DNA from: Hyalella azteca
Taxonomy: Eukaryota > Arthropoda > Malacostraca > Amphipoda > Hyalellidae
Direction: 5' to 3'
DNA length: 64,000 nt
Assembly (NCBI RefSeq): GCF_000764305.2
Contig: NW_025933402.1
Location: 302,734-366,733, forward strand
In this document: positions 47,255 to 60,300 of the stretch, piece by piece
Position numbering within the stretch: the stretch's first letter is position 1
How the letters are laid out: each line of letters opens with the position of its first letter
The notes under the pieces: model-generated
Databases searched by the model: none
What the model saw: only the letters and a program-made list of their open reading frames with translations
Told to the model about the DNA's origin: nothing
Position numbers and translations under genes: made by a program

Positions 47255-47335
47255 AAACTGCCAGCAACTTGTGGACCGTGGCCCAGCAACACTGAGCAGG
47301 TTGGGAGAAAATCGACATCACAACGGTGACTAGCG
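47255..47335 (-). promoter_or_regulatory. Type A U5 upstream promoter block (copy 12)
   Basis: GGCCCAGCAACACTGAGCAG, then TTGGGAGAAAATCG, then ACAACGGTGACTAGCG. Confidence 0.65.
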
Positions 47336-47924
47336 TAAATGTCGAAGCTAGGAGTAAAAGCCAAACATACTAAGGAGAAGTAGTGATCTGATATATGAAG
47401 AAAGGATGCAGGATGGTAAACAAAGTTCTGATGCTTTCACCGTATAAGTGGCAAAAAAAAAGTCCATCAGTGGCAAGCAGCTTAGGTATGACATTGGACT
47501 AGTCTTTTTAGTTTATACATCAATTTCACGATTCAAAGAAAACCAACATTTATTTAGATGCCATCAAAACAGAATATAGGGATTGACAGCCTTGTTCGTT
47601 CTCTCTAAACAGAAACCCAGAATAGATCTTTCAAAACAACTGGTACTCGACAAATTGGCCAGAAATAGTTGCAAACGAAATAAACATACAAATTCACATA
47701 TAATTGTTTATAACAAGTATATAATAGGTTAGGTATAGTCGTGCTTCGTACGATTTCAAAACTATTAGGAAAAATTACATAAGCCTCGGTTTAGAATTTT
47801 CTATATTTACCTTAAATTTTTTTAGTCATTACATTCTACTTCAATATTTTTAAGGATTATTTTTCTTAAGCTCCAAGTACAGTTCGATGCTTCAGTTCCG
47901 CAAATGCTCGAGCACTGAAGATCA

Positions 47925-48454
47925 TTTGTTTTCAGTTTTTGCTGCACGAAGTTTGGTCTAACTTATCGCAACAGCTGTGCGTGCATCCCATAATTCTATC
48001 TTAAGAATTCTACAATGTCAAGCTTAAAATTATGAGCTTTAATTAAGAATCGTCGCGTCAAGCTGCAATTAACGAGATGCGATCAAATAAGCTGTATAAC
48101 AAAATACGGACTAGTTTTCCTGGGCTTGCCTAAATGCCGTTATCACCCTGCTGCGGAACTTACGTGCTTTTAAAAATACTGATCATTTTCGGTACGAAAA
48201 TTATTCCCCATTTGCATTTCATCTTGTTCCTTCCGGCACGTTGAAGAAACATTTTTGAGGAATGTGATCCGCAGTCCGCAGATTTTTTAATACAGAGAAA
48301 TTAATATTCATTAATAAAATTTTTGAATGCTTATCATTCCACCCCTCTAAACCATCGGTACGGCGAACGTCAAGTCAACATCATTACTGTGTACCGTAAA
48401 TGTTATGAAATGACGTCTAAAACCTCAAGTTTTTTATTCTGCTTTAAATTTTAT
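47925..48454. repeat. Array spacer, paralogous to 1-1079
   Basis: The uninterrupted counterpart of the first kilobase of the window, lacking the foldback insertion. Confidence 0.8.
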
Positions 48455-48569
48455 TGGCTTGCTAATGCAAGCCTCAAACAAATTATTAAAGACTCATTGA
48501 GTTGCTCCCCTCCACGGAAATCTTTAGTAAAAGGCGAAAGATTTATGCGTTCTGAAGGGAAGCCAGAGC
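48455..48569 (-). ncRNA. U5: U5 snRNA gene, copy 13 (type B promoter)
   Basis: Full length with intact loop I and 3' hairpin GGCUUGC/GCAAGCC (loop AUUA). The 5' end reads AGCUCUGG instead of UACUCUGG, and the U-rich site is AAUAAUUUGUUUG. The type B block is at 38 bases. Confidence 0.88.
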
Positions 48570-48616
48570 TAATTCGGTTGAACAGTTTGGAGACCGGGGT
48601 AGTCATACTGAACACC
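48570..48616 (-). promoter_or_regulatory. Type B U5 upstream promoter block (copy 13)
   Basis: AGTTTGGAGACCGGGGTAGT followed by CATACTGAACACC, closest to copy 10. Confidence 0.55.
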
Positions 48617-50024
48617 AGTCAAATTTGAGGTGGGTCTAACATATTTGATTCATCAAAGTCATGCGTCGCAACTCAATGTTTACCAGTCGAAATGAAATTT
48701 CAATTTCCATTAGAATCAACTGGGTGGCATTCATACTGCCAATTCCAATTGGTAACGGGCTGCAGAAAAGTATATATGTGACCAAATTTATACTTGTAAG
48801 TTAAAGCAATCCTGGGATTAGTAATCCATACGAATATCATCAAAATAATCATGTCAGAACGCATCGACCTCCATGTTCCGACAGTATTCGTCCAGTACCA
48901 GTATTTTCTTCTTTCGCGAGAAGCATTGATTCACTTCTTGAAATAACACTTCGGTGAAGCACCATCTATTATTTAGGCAACCGGCATTTGCTAGTCATCG
49001 CCGTCTTTCCACAGTTCACATATAATTTTTCATACAAATAGCGGCCGCACAAAGACAGATTTATAAAAAAAACACGTAATCACTTGGGAAATTTCAATAA
49101 AATTCATCACACAAGTAGAGGATGACGCTTCACCGTATTGACCGTAAGCCCGTGCCCGTCGAACATCAACCAAAGTACGAACGATGATGTGCTGGGCCTG
49201 CTGGCGAGAGTAGGCAGGGAGTCAGGACCTATACAAGTTCAATATTATCTTGCAAATCTGGATAAGAGCCTTGATAACAGAAGAGCCTTCACATCCAATC
49301 CGAATATTCGAAATTCACAAAATCACAGCCATCAGGAACCGAGCATTACTTATAAGTAGAGAAAGCGGTCGTTTCATCACGTAAACGTCGGGTTCATTAG
49401 TCATCCTGAACGTTTTCAATGAACGTTTTCTATGCTAATGTTGAGAAATCTTTGAAGAAAACAACTACCGAGCACATACAATTACAATAAATCACTCAGG
49501 AATTTGCTCGAACTTACAATGTGTACAGTCCAGAAATTAGAAAATTTTCATAAAAAAGTGAACTAGAAAACGAAGAAAACTATTCCTCGAAATCAACTAA
49601 TTAGACATAATTAATAAAATTGTCTGAGATTCTGAGAAGGTTTCTCAACAATGAAAATGCTGATAGTGATACTCGATTGACGATAAGTGATAAAAAATAT
49701 TAAAATTAGCACAAATGCGTTTTATAAACGTGACCCTTAAAATAATTCGTTTCGGTAGCAATTGACGGCATTAGAGGAATTAGTTGAGATTTTTCAAGTT
49801 TAAAGGCATCACAAATTAGATCTAGCACAATTAGCTGCTAAATATCACTTAGAAGATCTAAAACACATACCAGATAACAATAGAGTTGAAATACGGTTGA
49901 AATTGTAATTCATTTCAGCATTGTCTCATTCGTGAATCAAGGATCAAAATGGATATTTATGCCAGCCAGTCAGGTCATTTACTTCACCAAAGAGGGTCTG
50001 GCGGATTGAGCGCTGAAAACGAAA

Positions 50025-50103
50025 AATGCTAGTCCGGCCGAGACTCGAACCATGGCACGCACACCAGCGCGGCACTTACCGAGGATGCACCATGCGAGAG
50101 ACC
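50025..50103 (-). other. tRNA-like remnant in type B spacer (2)
   Basis: The minus strand reads GCCGCGCTGGTGTGCGTGCC followed by ATGGTTCGAGTCTCGGC, resembling the D-to-T arm part of a tRNA. The acceptor stem cannot be closed. Confidence 0.35.
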
Positions 50104-51514
50104 CTCCATTACGAAAGATTATTTTCTGACTTCAATAAAAATCAGTGAATGCACGCTAATAGGAATTAGAATCTCATCGCTTTCCACAACTAAGCATTCA
50201 ACGAAAATTTCTTAACCTTCTCTGAAATTTTATAAAACGCAACTTAAACGAGTTATAAACGAGTATATAAACAACCGACAACGGAGGTACGACGTACGAG
50301 TATATTAATGAACGCGTAAAGCAGTAAATTCAATTGAATGCCAACTCTATTGTTGAGATGGTCAAGAATTCAGGTTGAAAGTTCTTTAGCAGGAATGTTC
50401 GGACTCTTAGAACTAGTTTATTTACATCGATCGACGGCGAAATCAGAAAATTCCGAAGATGTTGCTAAAATAAATTCTCACCGCCAAATATTACAATAAA
50501 GTAAATGAGAAGTTTAAATTTTTTTACCCCACTCGCTACTTGCGTCGTGATTTAAACATTAGAATTTACAAAAATAATCTTGATTTAAAATAAAGTAAAT
50601 GAGAAGTTTGAATTTTTTACCCACGCTAGCTACTTGCGTCGTGATTTAAACAATATAATTTCCTAAAATAATCTTGATAGCGACGACGTTGTTCAATTAC
50701 CATACCATGATACAAATATCAAGGACGATGTTGGGGAGGCTAGAGTGACCAGAGAACGACAGAAGATTTACAGATAACCTGCTAATCTGGGCTAGAAAAA
50801 AATGAATATCTAGTACGACATCACAAGAACCGGCAGAACGCAGCCATTTAGAATGCAGCATTACTCGCGTCAGTCGCGTGTAAGGAGAACGTCAAATGAA
50901 AGACCTATTTATCAGTCACCCTCAACACGAGTAACGTTTTCTGCGCTTGTTGATACAAAGAGAAAACATTTACCGAAGATATACAAAATTAATTAAAATT
51001 TTTATTCAGACTTATGAAGCAGTTTACAAGTGGGGACAAATCGACAGTAGAACGACAAATATTATTTTCAAAAGTCAACGAATAAAGCAAATTATAAAAA
51101 TTATCCAAGTGAATATATGTTCATTAAAGATGCAAATGCATTTTGGGACCTTCAGTGACGAAAAATAATCTGTTTTGTTAAATACGCCAAGCCTTAAAAA
51201 ATTCATTACTTCCGTTGAAAATTGATTTCTTTTCAGGAATTGAGTAAGATTTCACTTACTTCGGAATGAATCATAAATTAGGTCAACCACAATTAGCTTC
51301 AGAGTACCACATTATTCGGAAGCATTAGCTAACCTACGGAAATATGAAGAAACTGAAATACGATAGAAATTGTACTCCCCTGTATGATAAATTGCACGAC
51401 AGAAATTATACCCATTCACAAAGCACGAATCAATATGAAAATATATGATAAGTCAGATCTTTCATTACACACAATTGGGATGACGGATGCTACTCAGCGC
51501 TGTAGTTGAAAAGA

Positions 51515-51585
51515 GCCAGTCCTGCCGAGACTCGAACCAGCGAACGCTCGCGCGCGTGGCACCCAATAAGGATCAACCAACTTAT
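51515..51585 (-). other. tRNA-like remnant in type B spacer (3)
   Basis: GCTGGTTCGAGTCTCGGCAGG on the minus strand, third occurrence of the same B-box-bearing fragment. Confidence 0.35.
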
Positions 51586-51675
51586 GTCACTACATATAAC
51601 ATAACCCGTTAATTAGACACAAAGTGAAGCAAAACTCGATTATCACACCGTAAATAAAATTGAATATTAACTCTG

Positions 51676-52036
51676 AAAATGTAAAAGGTTGAGGTTCCTC
51701 TGTACATGCGAGGCTGTTACGAACCACCCACTCACGGGCGCGATCCCATTACTGCTCAACACGGGTGCTTTTGGCTGCTGGGTTACCCCCCTGGCCCGTT
51801 ACACACCTCCTTAGACAACCTGGTAACCCATGGCTACCCACGGGTTCCCATATTGATGCCGAGCTTAATGCGGACACCCACTCAACATGGGAAGACCCGC
51901 AACAGAACTCCCCACTGCAAGCCGTTCCTCAACCAAGCCTCCAGGAAGCTGGATTACAGGACCCCGCCACGAGTCCCGGCGACAGCAAGCGCTGCGAATG
52001 AGGACCTAATGAAAAAAATTCCATGTGGTGGCCGCG
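51676..52036 (+). repeat. GC-rich 360-bp dispersed repeat, copy 2
   Basis: Inverted and nearly identical partner of 11717-12079. The shared open frame starts at 51706 and stays identical for about 105 codons before the flanks diverge. A second frame from 51765 is also shared, so conservation at DNA level (recent copying) explains it better than protein constraint. Confidence 0.75.
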
Positions 52037-52149
52037 ATGCATTCATTGACGGGATGGCGATCCGACACGTCTCATATCGTATTACCATTTCTGACTTGAA
52101 ATTTATTGTTGGCTCGAAAACCTCAACTACATCGATAACCTCTGATTAG

Positions 52150-55100
52150 AATTGGGAGTAAGTTCGCTTAAATTGCGTCTTCTCAGCGACTCTGTATGTC
52201 TTCTAAGGGGAGAATGGAAGAACAATATGTAGCTTCATCTGCAATAGTCCAAATGTAATTCTGATTGTTCCGATCGATTTGAAAATCAATGTGATTATGG
52301 CGTTATTATTATCGCGAAACAAATTAACAGAGTTGTAAAATGCTTCAATGACGGTTATAGAAATTCACATTCAAACAAAAAACGAAAATCCCTAGCAAAT
52401 AGAGAAGTGTGGGGGATGGCCGGAACATAATTTCTATGTGCTGTCCCCGCCGAATATAGCTTATCTCTTTGTATGGCGTTTAATGATCGAAAAATGTAAA
52501 TCATTTGAAACAGTGCGGCATCAGCATGAAAAAAATACCCTGATATTTTTGCTATGATGGTTTCAAACACTCGAATTAGATATTCCTTTGCAGCGAAACA
52601 GAATCAAACGAAAAAATATAAATTTTGCATGCGTCCGCCATGGAAAAAGCAAACATAAATTCTGATAATGGTGTTATTGCCAAAATGATGTGAGGAGAAA
52701 ATTCGGCTGCCGCTGAATGAGAAAATTCGTCTACTGCAGATTGAATTGAGCGAATTTAATGGTTCTCAGCGTTTTTTATTGAACTCAGCGTCACGCAGAG
52801 AAGTCAAGCAACCGCCGTATTTTTATCGATTATCACTTCAAGATGAGAATCAATAATAGTATTGAGACGAAACAGGAATTAATGGTAGCAATAAGAGGAC
52901 GAACATGTGTGTATCGAGCGAGTGTCGCGAGTAGCAACAGAGAATGCTGAGAATATTATTCAAGATATTAACGATGAGTTACATAGCAAATACCTTATTA
53001 CACGCTAGCAGAACAGCGTGAGTGCAAGGAAAGTTTCCCAAACTTTCCTTTTCTCTTGAGATTCGTGAACGCACAAATTAATGCCGAGCACACCGAAGAC
53101 AACACTACTGCGTCGAACAGTCGCAGGCCCTCAGTCTGCGCGGTAGCCATTAGTTGCCTGAAGCTACCGAATAATTAACGTTGGTCTTCTTCCTGGACGT
53201 GGCACATTACGCAACAAGTGCGCACAGCTTAACGTCGTTAGCAAGTAATATGGGAACACAGAGAGATGCGCGTACGACTTCACACTTGTCAGTTGGACGG
53301 CAGGACGCGAGGTAGAGACGGAACCGCTTGCTGAGACACCGCGTGTCGGCCACATTCGAAAACGACCTTCTATATCGAGAACAGTTCGGCCCACGAGGCT
53401 CCCAGTGCCATCGTCCGCTTACGTAAATGCCCAATTCAAATTATTGTTATATTAAATTTGAAGAGAAAATAATATTTCCGACGCTTACATAGCTACATTC
53501 CTCACCTAGTAGCTTTGTTTGAAATTTTTCAACACACTAGTCGGTGAAATTTTTAAACATGTGAAACAGATGCGAATGGTTTACAATAAAAAATGTTTTG
53601 GCAATGCAAATTTGCGCAACGATTTCTAAGCGAGTTTGAATTTAATGCAATATAATTGCATCGGCAAAAAAACACGGGCATTGCGCTTCATATCACAAAA
53701 CTTGCTAGCTCTGCCGGTGAATTCATTGTAAACAGAAACCGGGTGCAAATAGCTTCTCGTCAAAAAATTCGGCAGTTAAAAAATGGTCCAAGTTCACTTC
53801 TAGAGAAAATCGTATACACTAGACATCTTCACACAGCAAGATTTGACAAAACGTAAGTAGAATCACAAATGTTAGTTAAGTCGTAAAGCAGCCCCAAATC
53901 CTCATTATTTGAAGTTAAAAATAAAATGCATTAGCGTATTCCTAAAGTGAATAGATGGAATTTGGCAACGAATTATACAAATGACACTAGCAAAACAGAG
54001 CTGTACATAAGAAGATAGTGTAAAGCTAAGTAATTTATCCAATGAACCAATGGTTAATGGTCAGAAAAATTTATAAATAAATCAGATTATTTTACCATAG
54101 GATGTTCTCGTAGACAAGCAATTGGTTAATGTTTATATCATACAGCAGACAAATGAGCCTTTTAACACGGTTTCGTGTCACCGTTAAGCGTTCAGATACT
54201 AAATCTTCCTATATGGTTCAGATCAAAGCCCGAAAGTGACGGTGTTGTCTCAGTTTGTTACCACCTTTTAAAAATTGGATCATCAGTACATGATCTAATA
54301 ATAATCTAGTAATCAAAATCATGAATTTATGCGTCGATCAAACGAAAGTATTCTTTCGGGATACTTCAGCAGCAATAAATGCCTAGAGTAGAGCTTTGAT
54401 CTGAATGGACCGTGGTCTGTACCGTCCTTGGTGTACTTTGAATCAAAACAGACCACAAATATTGGTTGGTGTTTCAGAAAGAAAAATCGCGTTTATTCAT
54501 TTTTAATCGTTGAAAAATAATTCTGGAAATCCAAGCTTTCTCAGAATACACTTGAACATGGAATAATTAATCACGAATTAATTCTTGCAAAATATGAACA
54601 ATAGTTGGCATTTTAAAGTAAGAAGAGGATTTCTTTGCAACTGTGGTTTGGAATAGACGAGAGTGTAGTTCACGGTATAAAACATAACTATCGCATGTAC
54701 TTTACTGATTAGTAAAATACTGTATATAAAGAACAATAATATCGATCATGTTTCACGTTGCTTAACTGGCAGATGCAGTGGCCGATTTAATTTCAAATGA
54801 GGAAATTAACGAATTTTTTTCTCATCGGTTTTTAGAGTAGTAACTAACATGATGTTAAAGGCACTTCCTAAATTCAATGAGAAACTACCATACACTCATT
54901 GCTAATTATTATTTCATTAAGTTCTCTCCGATGAGAGGGTGCATCATATTTATTTATGTTTACGAATACGGCAAGCGTAAGAATTAACAAGTAAAAAGAT
55001 TTCAAGCTCGCAACAGACAAGTTGAAATGTAGTTTTTCATCAATGTGGCCACATTACTCAAAAAATATAACTCAGTACTCACTGCAGTGAGTGACAGAGA

Positions 55101-56280
55101 GCGCATTTTCTCGTCGACGAAAACGTGAAGTCACGGACGGACAGACAGACGGACGGACAGACGGGCATGGCGAGCACAATAGTGCATTTTTTTCAGAAAT
55201 GAGAAAATGCGCTAAAAATTGTATTGGCCACCTCATTAAGAATTTATCTAGCGTGCGTAGCTAGTTTCCTTGGCATTTCCAGGAAGTAACTCGTCTTCAA
55301 CAAAAGCGAACCACTTGAGTTCACTATACGCTTTTGACTATGTCCAGCAAAGACTACGGTTTCGAATTGCAGATGAAGTGAGGATTACTTTCACTTTACC
55401 GCACTCGCGGCAGAATCTGCCAAGAGGACTAAGTTCATTTAAACATGAACTTATGCCACATAAGTTCATGTTTGACATAACATAATAAATGCCTCCATAA
55501 CATCATAAATGCCACAGAGTATAGAAAGAGACGACCGAGGCAGGATGGATTCGATATCACCGCATTCAGAGTACGCTATCAATCAACGTGACTTGCAGTA
55601 AAATATTCAAGACTGACAACCAACCATACGCCACGATAGAAAGTTAGCGGAATACGGGCAGAAGCGCATGACAGATATAGGGGAAAGTTTCAATAGATTA
55701 TCCTGTGCGTACCCTTTCAATTCCCGTGTTGAGGAAGAGGTCGTTAATTCTGGGTTTGTTGGCGTAGGCATGATTAGTCGACGCTGTCATGGTCGCTAAC
55801 TGCTCGGTGAGGGCAGAACGTCCAACAGCTGACGAGGGAAAGGAAATATGCTTCGTCCCTGGAGCGTGACTGAAATGCTTGGGCAGCTTTCGCTAACTAT
55901 TACCGTTTGCATTCCGATAATTAGTGATAGTAGGAAGTGTCGAGCAATTCAAGGAAGGAGAACGGCACTCGTGAACCAGAGTGCAAATCCAAACCAAGTT
56001 AAATTAGTCGATAATATAATAAAACGACTCAACGTTTAATAGCATTGAAGATTTTTTTTACTCCACCTAACAGGGTGGTGATTTTAGCAGATGTTTCTAT
56101 GCATTTAAGGACCAGAGCATGCTTTTTATTAATTTTTTTAATAAGCCGAAAAAAATTTCTTGCTGGTGTTGGGAGGTGGAAAAGCAGGTTACCAAATGAC
56201 ATTTTACTAGAATATGACGTCAAAACCGAACAGATGAATCGACATTAAAAGACTGCGTCACCAGAATTTACTATCAAAAC
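52150..56280. other. Intergenic, no gene seen
   Basis: Includes a CpG-rich patch at about 53090-53430 (with CTCAGTCTGCGCGG), which could be an upstream exon or promoter of the gene at 57364, and a short GACGGACAGACAGACGGACG tandem at 55134-55166. No reading frame has support. Confidence 0.45.
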
Positions 56281-56283
56281 CAT

Positions 56284-56930
56284 ATGAACAGCAGTTATAG
56301 GACAGATGCAAGAGTCCTCAATTCAATTGTGCAGAATAACAGCTGCACAACAGTAACATACCAAATAAAACTCCTGATTTACTACATAAACAAGAAAATT
56401 AAGAATTTAATCATGAAAACTAACCCAAGTAAAAAGTCGAGACCACTGATGAAACCAATGTTGTTTATAAATTATCCTGCACGAAAGAAGGTCGTAGACT
56501 TCTCCAAACTGTAAATTGCATCGGTTTAAACAGCACGACCCTGAGCCACAGACTCGCATGCTATCTACAAACTGGAGGACCAAAGAACCATTTGCAGGAA
56601 GCTCACAAGAAGATCACCAGCGCGACGTTGGAGGCCTGCACCAGCATCATCATGTGGTGCCTCGATACTATAACAAGACGCAATAGCAGAGGCTCTCACA
56701 ATCAAGGATTGTCAATTATCAAACCACCGGATTTGTCAGGACGTTGAAGTTGTTCTCGGCATAATTTTAAGTTCTGATTTCGAACCGTCTCTACGATACC
56801 TTGTGTATGTACTTATATCATTTCCAATTTCAAGTGTTGTAAAACTCTTTCCCTCCTTGAGAATGAATATTAAATATTCGAAACGTCGTATTCTAGTAAA
56901 ACGTCATTTGCTAACCTGATTTTCGATCTC
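56284..56930 (+). mobile_element. Penelope-like element remnant (GIY-YIG end)
   Basis: Broken frames read IKLLIYYINKKIKNLIMKTN, then in the next frame TNVVYKLSCTKEG, CIGLNSTTLSHRL and PKNHLQEAHKKI, then in another frame AIAEALTIKDC. This order resembles the end of the reverse transcriptase-linked GIY-YIG endonuclease of Penelope-like elements. The terminal TATTCGAAACGTCG is also typical of such elements. At least two frameshifts and stops show it is dead. The 5' end is not located. Confidence 0.7.
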
Positions 56931-57337
56931 ACAACACTAGCAAGAAATATTGTTCGGCTTATTGAAAGAAACAATAAGAAAATTGTTAATGAAAAGCATA
57001 ATCTGGTCTTCAATCAAACCTGCATACACAGAACTTCTGCCTAACTACACTAATATACGATTGCCATATATATATGGTACTGCTCATATAATTCAAGGCT
57101 TGAGCAACGTTGAAAATTTCAGGCAATAATATTTATTGTAGAAGAGTTTACCGTAGCGTGCCAACACCTCCAGTCATGTGCAGTTAGCAAAACATATTCA
57201 ATGATAATGTAGCAGCTACTGCAGGTCACGTCATTAACGTTTATAGTAGAACTATGTGTAATCATTCAACACTAACTTTATTAAATGTAGGCAGGGAGTC
57301 TAAAATGTTCTCTACGCTAATGAATTATCTTTTGCAG

Positions 57338-60300
57338 GTGGTGCCGCCGCCGCCGCGACGCTCATGATGAGGCCTGGGCAGCTAGTGCTGGTATTGGCGG
57401 CAGCAGCGGCCGCTCAACAACTAAGCGCGCTGTCTCCCAAAAGCATCGCCATCAACAACCCAGGAGAGCTGGGACTAGTATCCCCACAAAAACCATTGCC
57501 CAAAACCCCGACTCCCACTTCCAGCAATGCAGCGCTCGTCCCCATACAACCGCTCGTCTATGATCACTTTATGGCTTACCTAAACCCCCATCAACCTGCT
57601 ACATCGTACCTACATTACAACCCTGCTCTTTCTCATTACGGTGCTGGTCTTATCCCTACAGAAGTACACCCACACGGTATTGTACTTCCAGAACACCATT
57701 TTTTGCCAAGCTACGCTCATTTAATTGCAAACAATCCTTACCAGATGATCAGTCACGCTGTCGCAGGCGCCCAGCTGTCCGAGCAGCGTCTTAGTTTTAA
57801 TGACTTATACCATCAAGGGTACGTTCCTCCTGGATACTTAGAGCAACTCGGATTAGAAGTCGGTTTGCCTTACCAAAAATTCCAAAATGCTGCTCATACC
57901 GCAGGAGAAGGCAACAACTACATTACGGACGAAGAACTACAGCAAATACGATATGGACCAACGACTGCTCGTCCAGCCTTAGCTTCGGCAACAACAACAA
58001 TGAAAACACCAACGCTCGCGAATTTTCAAGACGATGAAATTCAAATCACAGAGAGAACGCTCAAGCCAACACTTGTTACAACAGGACATCAAACGGATAT
58101 CTCATCAACAACCAACAGCCCGACTTTCTGGGAATCTCACCGAGACAGTAGCTACCGAAAACATGAGAATCGTTTACCCATCAGACGTGCATCCAAAGAG
58201 TTCGCGGCAAATGGACAACCAAGCCGACCTCATGTGATATCAACTAAGAAGCCCATAAATACTGGAGTAACAGAGAGATTCGCATCCACAGATACAAGAA
58301 AACAAAACCATATTCATTGGCGCAACTCCCTGAGGCACGATCATGGCAGCAGACGCAAGACACGAGGTCGATCATTAACCGAACAGAGAAGTACAGCGGC
58401 CAGTAAATCTCCGCCAGTAACGCCGCTTTACGCACTCTCCTTACTAACAGAAGATGATATCGCCATAAATTCTCCTTCAAGCTACAGAGATAACCCGATT
58501 AACGATGATCATTCCGTAGATTACGTACATTCAACACCAAATGAAGTGTATTTACCAGAATCAAATAACCTTGGTAAGGTCTTACCGCCATACTATTTGC
58601 CATACAGTCCATTAACTGACGACTACCGTCCTATTTACGATTCATACTCAGATCAGGTAATTCAGTGGGAACCAAGCGTGCCCTTGGAACAGTACTACGA
58701 AATCCCTATCGATTACACTAACTATGATTTGAAAGCCCTCCCGCACTCAGAAAATGGACAGCTGTCACATGATTTCCATGACACACGGTTTCCCACTTAC
58801 AAACAAGACATTTTGCCAACTTACATGCCCTTATTTTCTGAATATAGTTCAGATCGAAGAGTTGAAAAACAGCAAAAACACGAATGGAAGAACAATTACG
58901 ATTCTCAACAGACGTCGAGCATTCAAGAGCAATTGGAATCTTTCTACAGGGCAAGCCAAAGTTTTAGTGGGAATCAAAACGTTGAGCAACTGCACGACAC
59001 AGAACCTGCATACCATCAAAATATTGAATCGAATATCCGTTTTCGCTCAAATGAAATAGAAAGCACGGCTTTCCCTTTCAACCAAGCAGATATTCCGAGC
59101 TCAACACTTAGACCTCATTTCCAATCCAGTGTTCAAAATTTTGTATCCGAGCCGGAATATTATGTCACAACCCCTGCTCCTCCAATCCCATCGACAACCA
59201 GAGAATATTTAAAAGCCTGGCCCATAACTCCCCCACCGTCCTATTTCCCTGACAGAACCAAATACACAACAGAAACGCCCACACCTGAGCACACATCTAG
59301 ACAAAATTACTACAACAACCAAGAACACCGTGATATCATCGAGTCCACGCCTGAATTCCAAAAACATAATCATCAAGATCAAAAGGACTCCAACGAACCG
59401 AAACTGCGCCCGTACATACCACAGATTTCACCCCACAATCAACCATACGAAAACGTGCATCAGAAAGACTTTTCCTACAACATTGGGCAATTTCCACCGA
59501 AATTGCCATTAGTTTACCATCCGCTCATCATTCAAAACGGTTTACAACCCACGAGTTATGGTAATCAACCGAGTGATCGGTGGATTCTCGGAAACCAATT
59601 GTTTAGCAGCTACAATACCGAAAATATTCGTACCCAACACGTATACCCGCAACCGATACTTGGAAGTAGTGAACGCGTACCATCGCATGACGCAGCAAGG
59701 AAGAGCAATCACGATACGAAGGGACAACTTGGCCCGAGTGTGTATTTCTCGCCATATTCATCCTTAGCTCCACCAACCACACCCCATTCTCTGCGACTGG
59801 GACCTACCCATGATTCATTGAATGATGCGGTCTACAAACGAGGAGATACGCCATCTTTTCCGGGGACAGCACTCGTACCGACGCCCCTAAATGCACATAG
59901 AAATTATGTTCCGACCGTTGCTCAAAACTATTATACTTTTCAAAATAAATCAGACGAGCTTGGTTTTACTTCAGATAGCAATAAACGGATCCAAGCACGT
60001 AAGCCATTTATACCTCCTTATCACAAACACATTTCCAAAATATATCACAATCGCGATAGATTAGCACGTCAATACCCTTTTCTGGAGCGGCGTTCGCGAT
60101 TACGTAGACGTCCTCAATGGCACGATCCAGCAGAAATCAATGAAGGTCACCAAATGAACCTCTCAGCCAATTTACCCTCAAATGGTTTCAACGACGAGTC
60201 GCTTCGACGCAGTAAGTCCCTTGAACTTTCCGAACAAAAAAGCAGAGCTGAGTTTTCTGGTGAAAATATTTCCGAAGAACGACAAGCTGGGAACTTGCAT

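Larger units (their letters stand above)
48617..51675. repeat. Two further type B-like spacers without U5
   Basis: 48617-50480 follows U5 copy 13. About 50690-51660 resembles it again (CCTCAACACGAGTAACGTTTTC, tRNA-like B box) but has no U5 body. It also holds a tandem pair of about 93 bp (50498-50590 and 50591-50683) around TAAAGTAAATGAGAAGTTT and CTACTTGCGTCGTGATTTAA. No protein gene is seen. Confidence 0.6.

Noticed and set aside
53164..53434. Two overlapping minus-strand frames in a CpG-rich patch
   Set aside because: Open by high GC content only; no signal peptide, domain or splice support.
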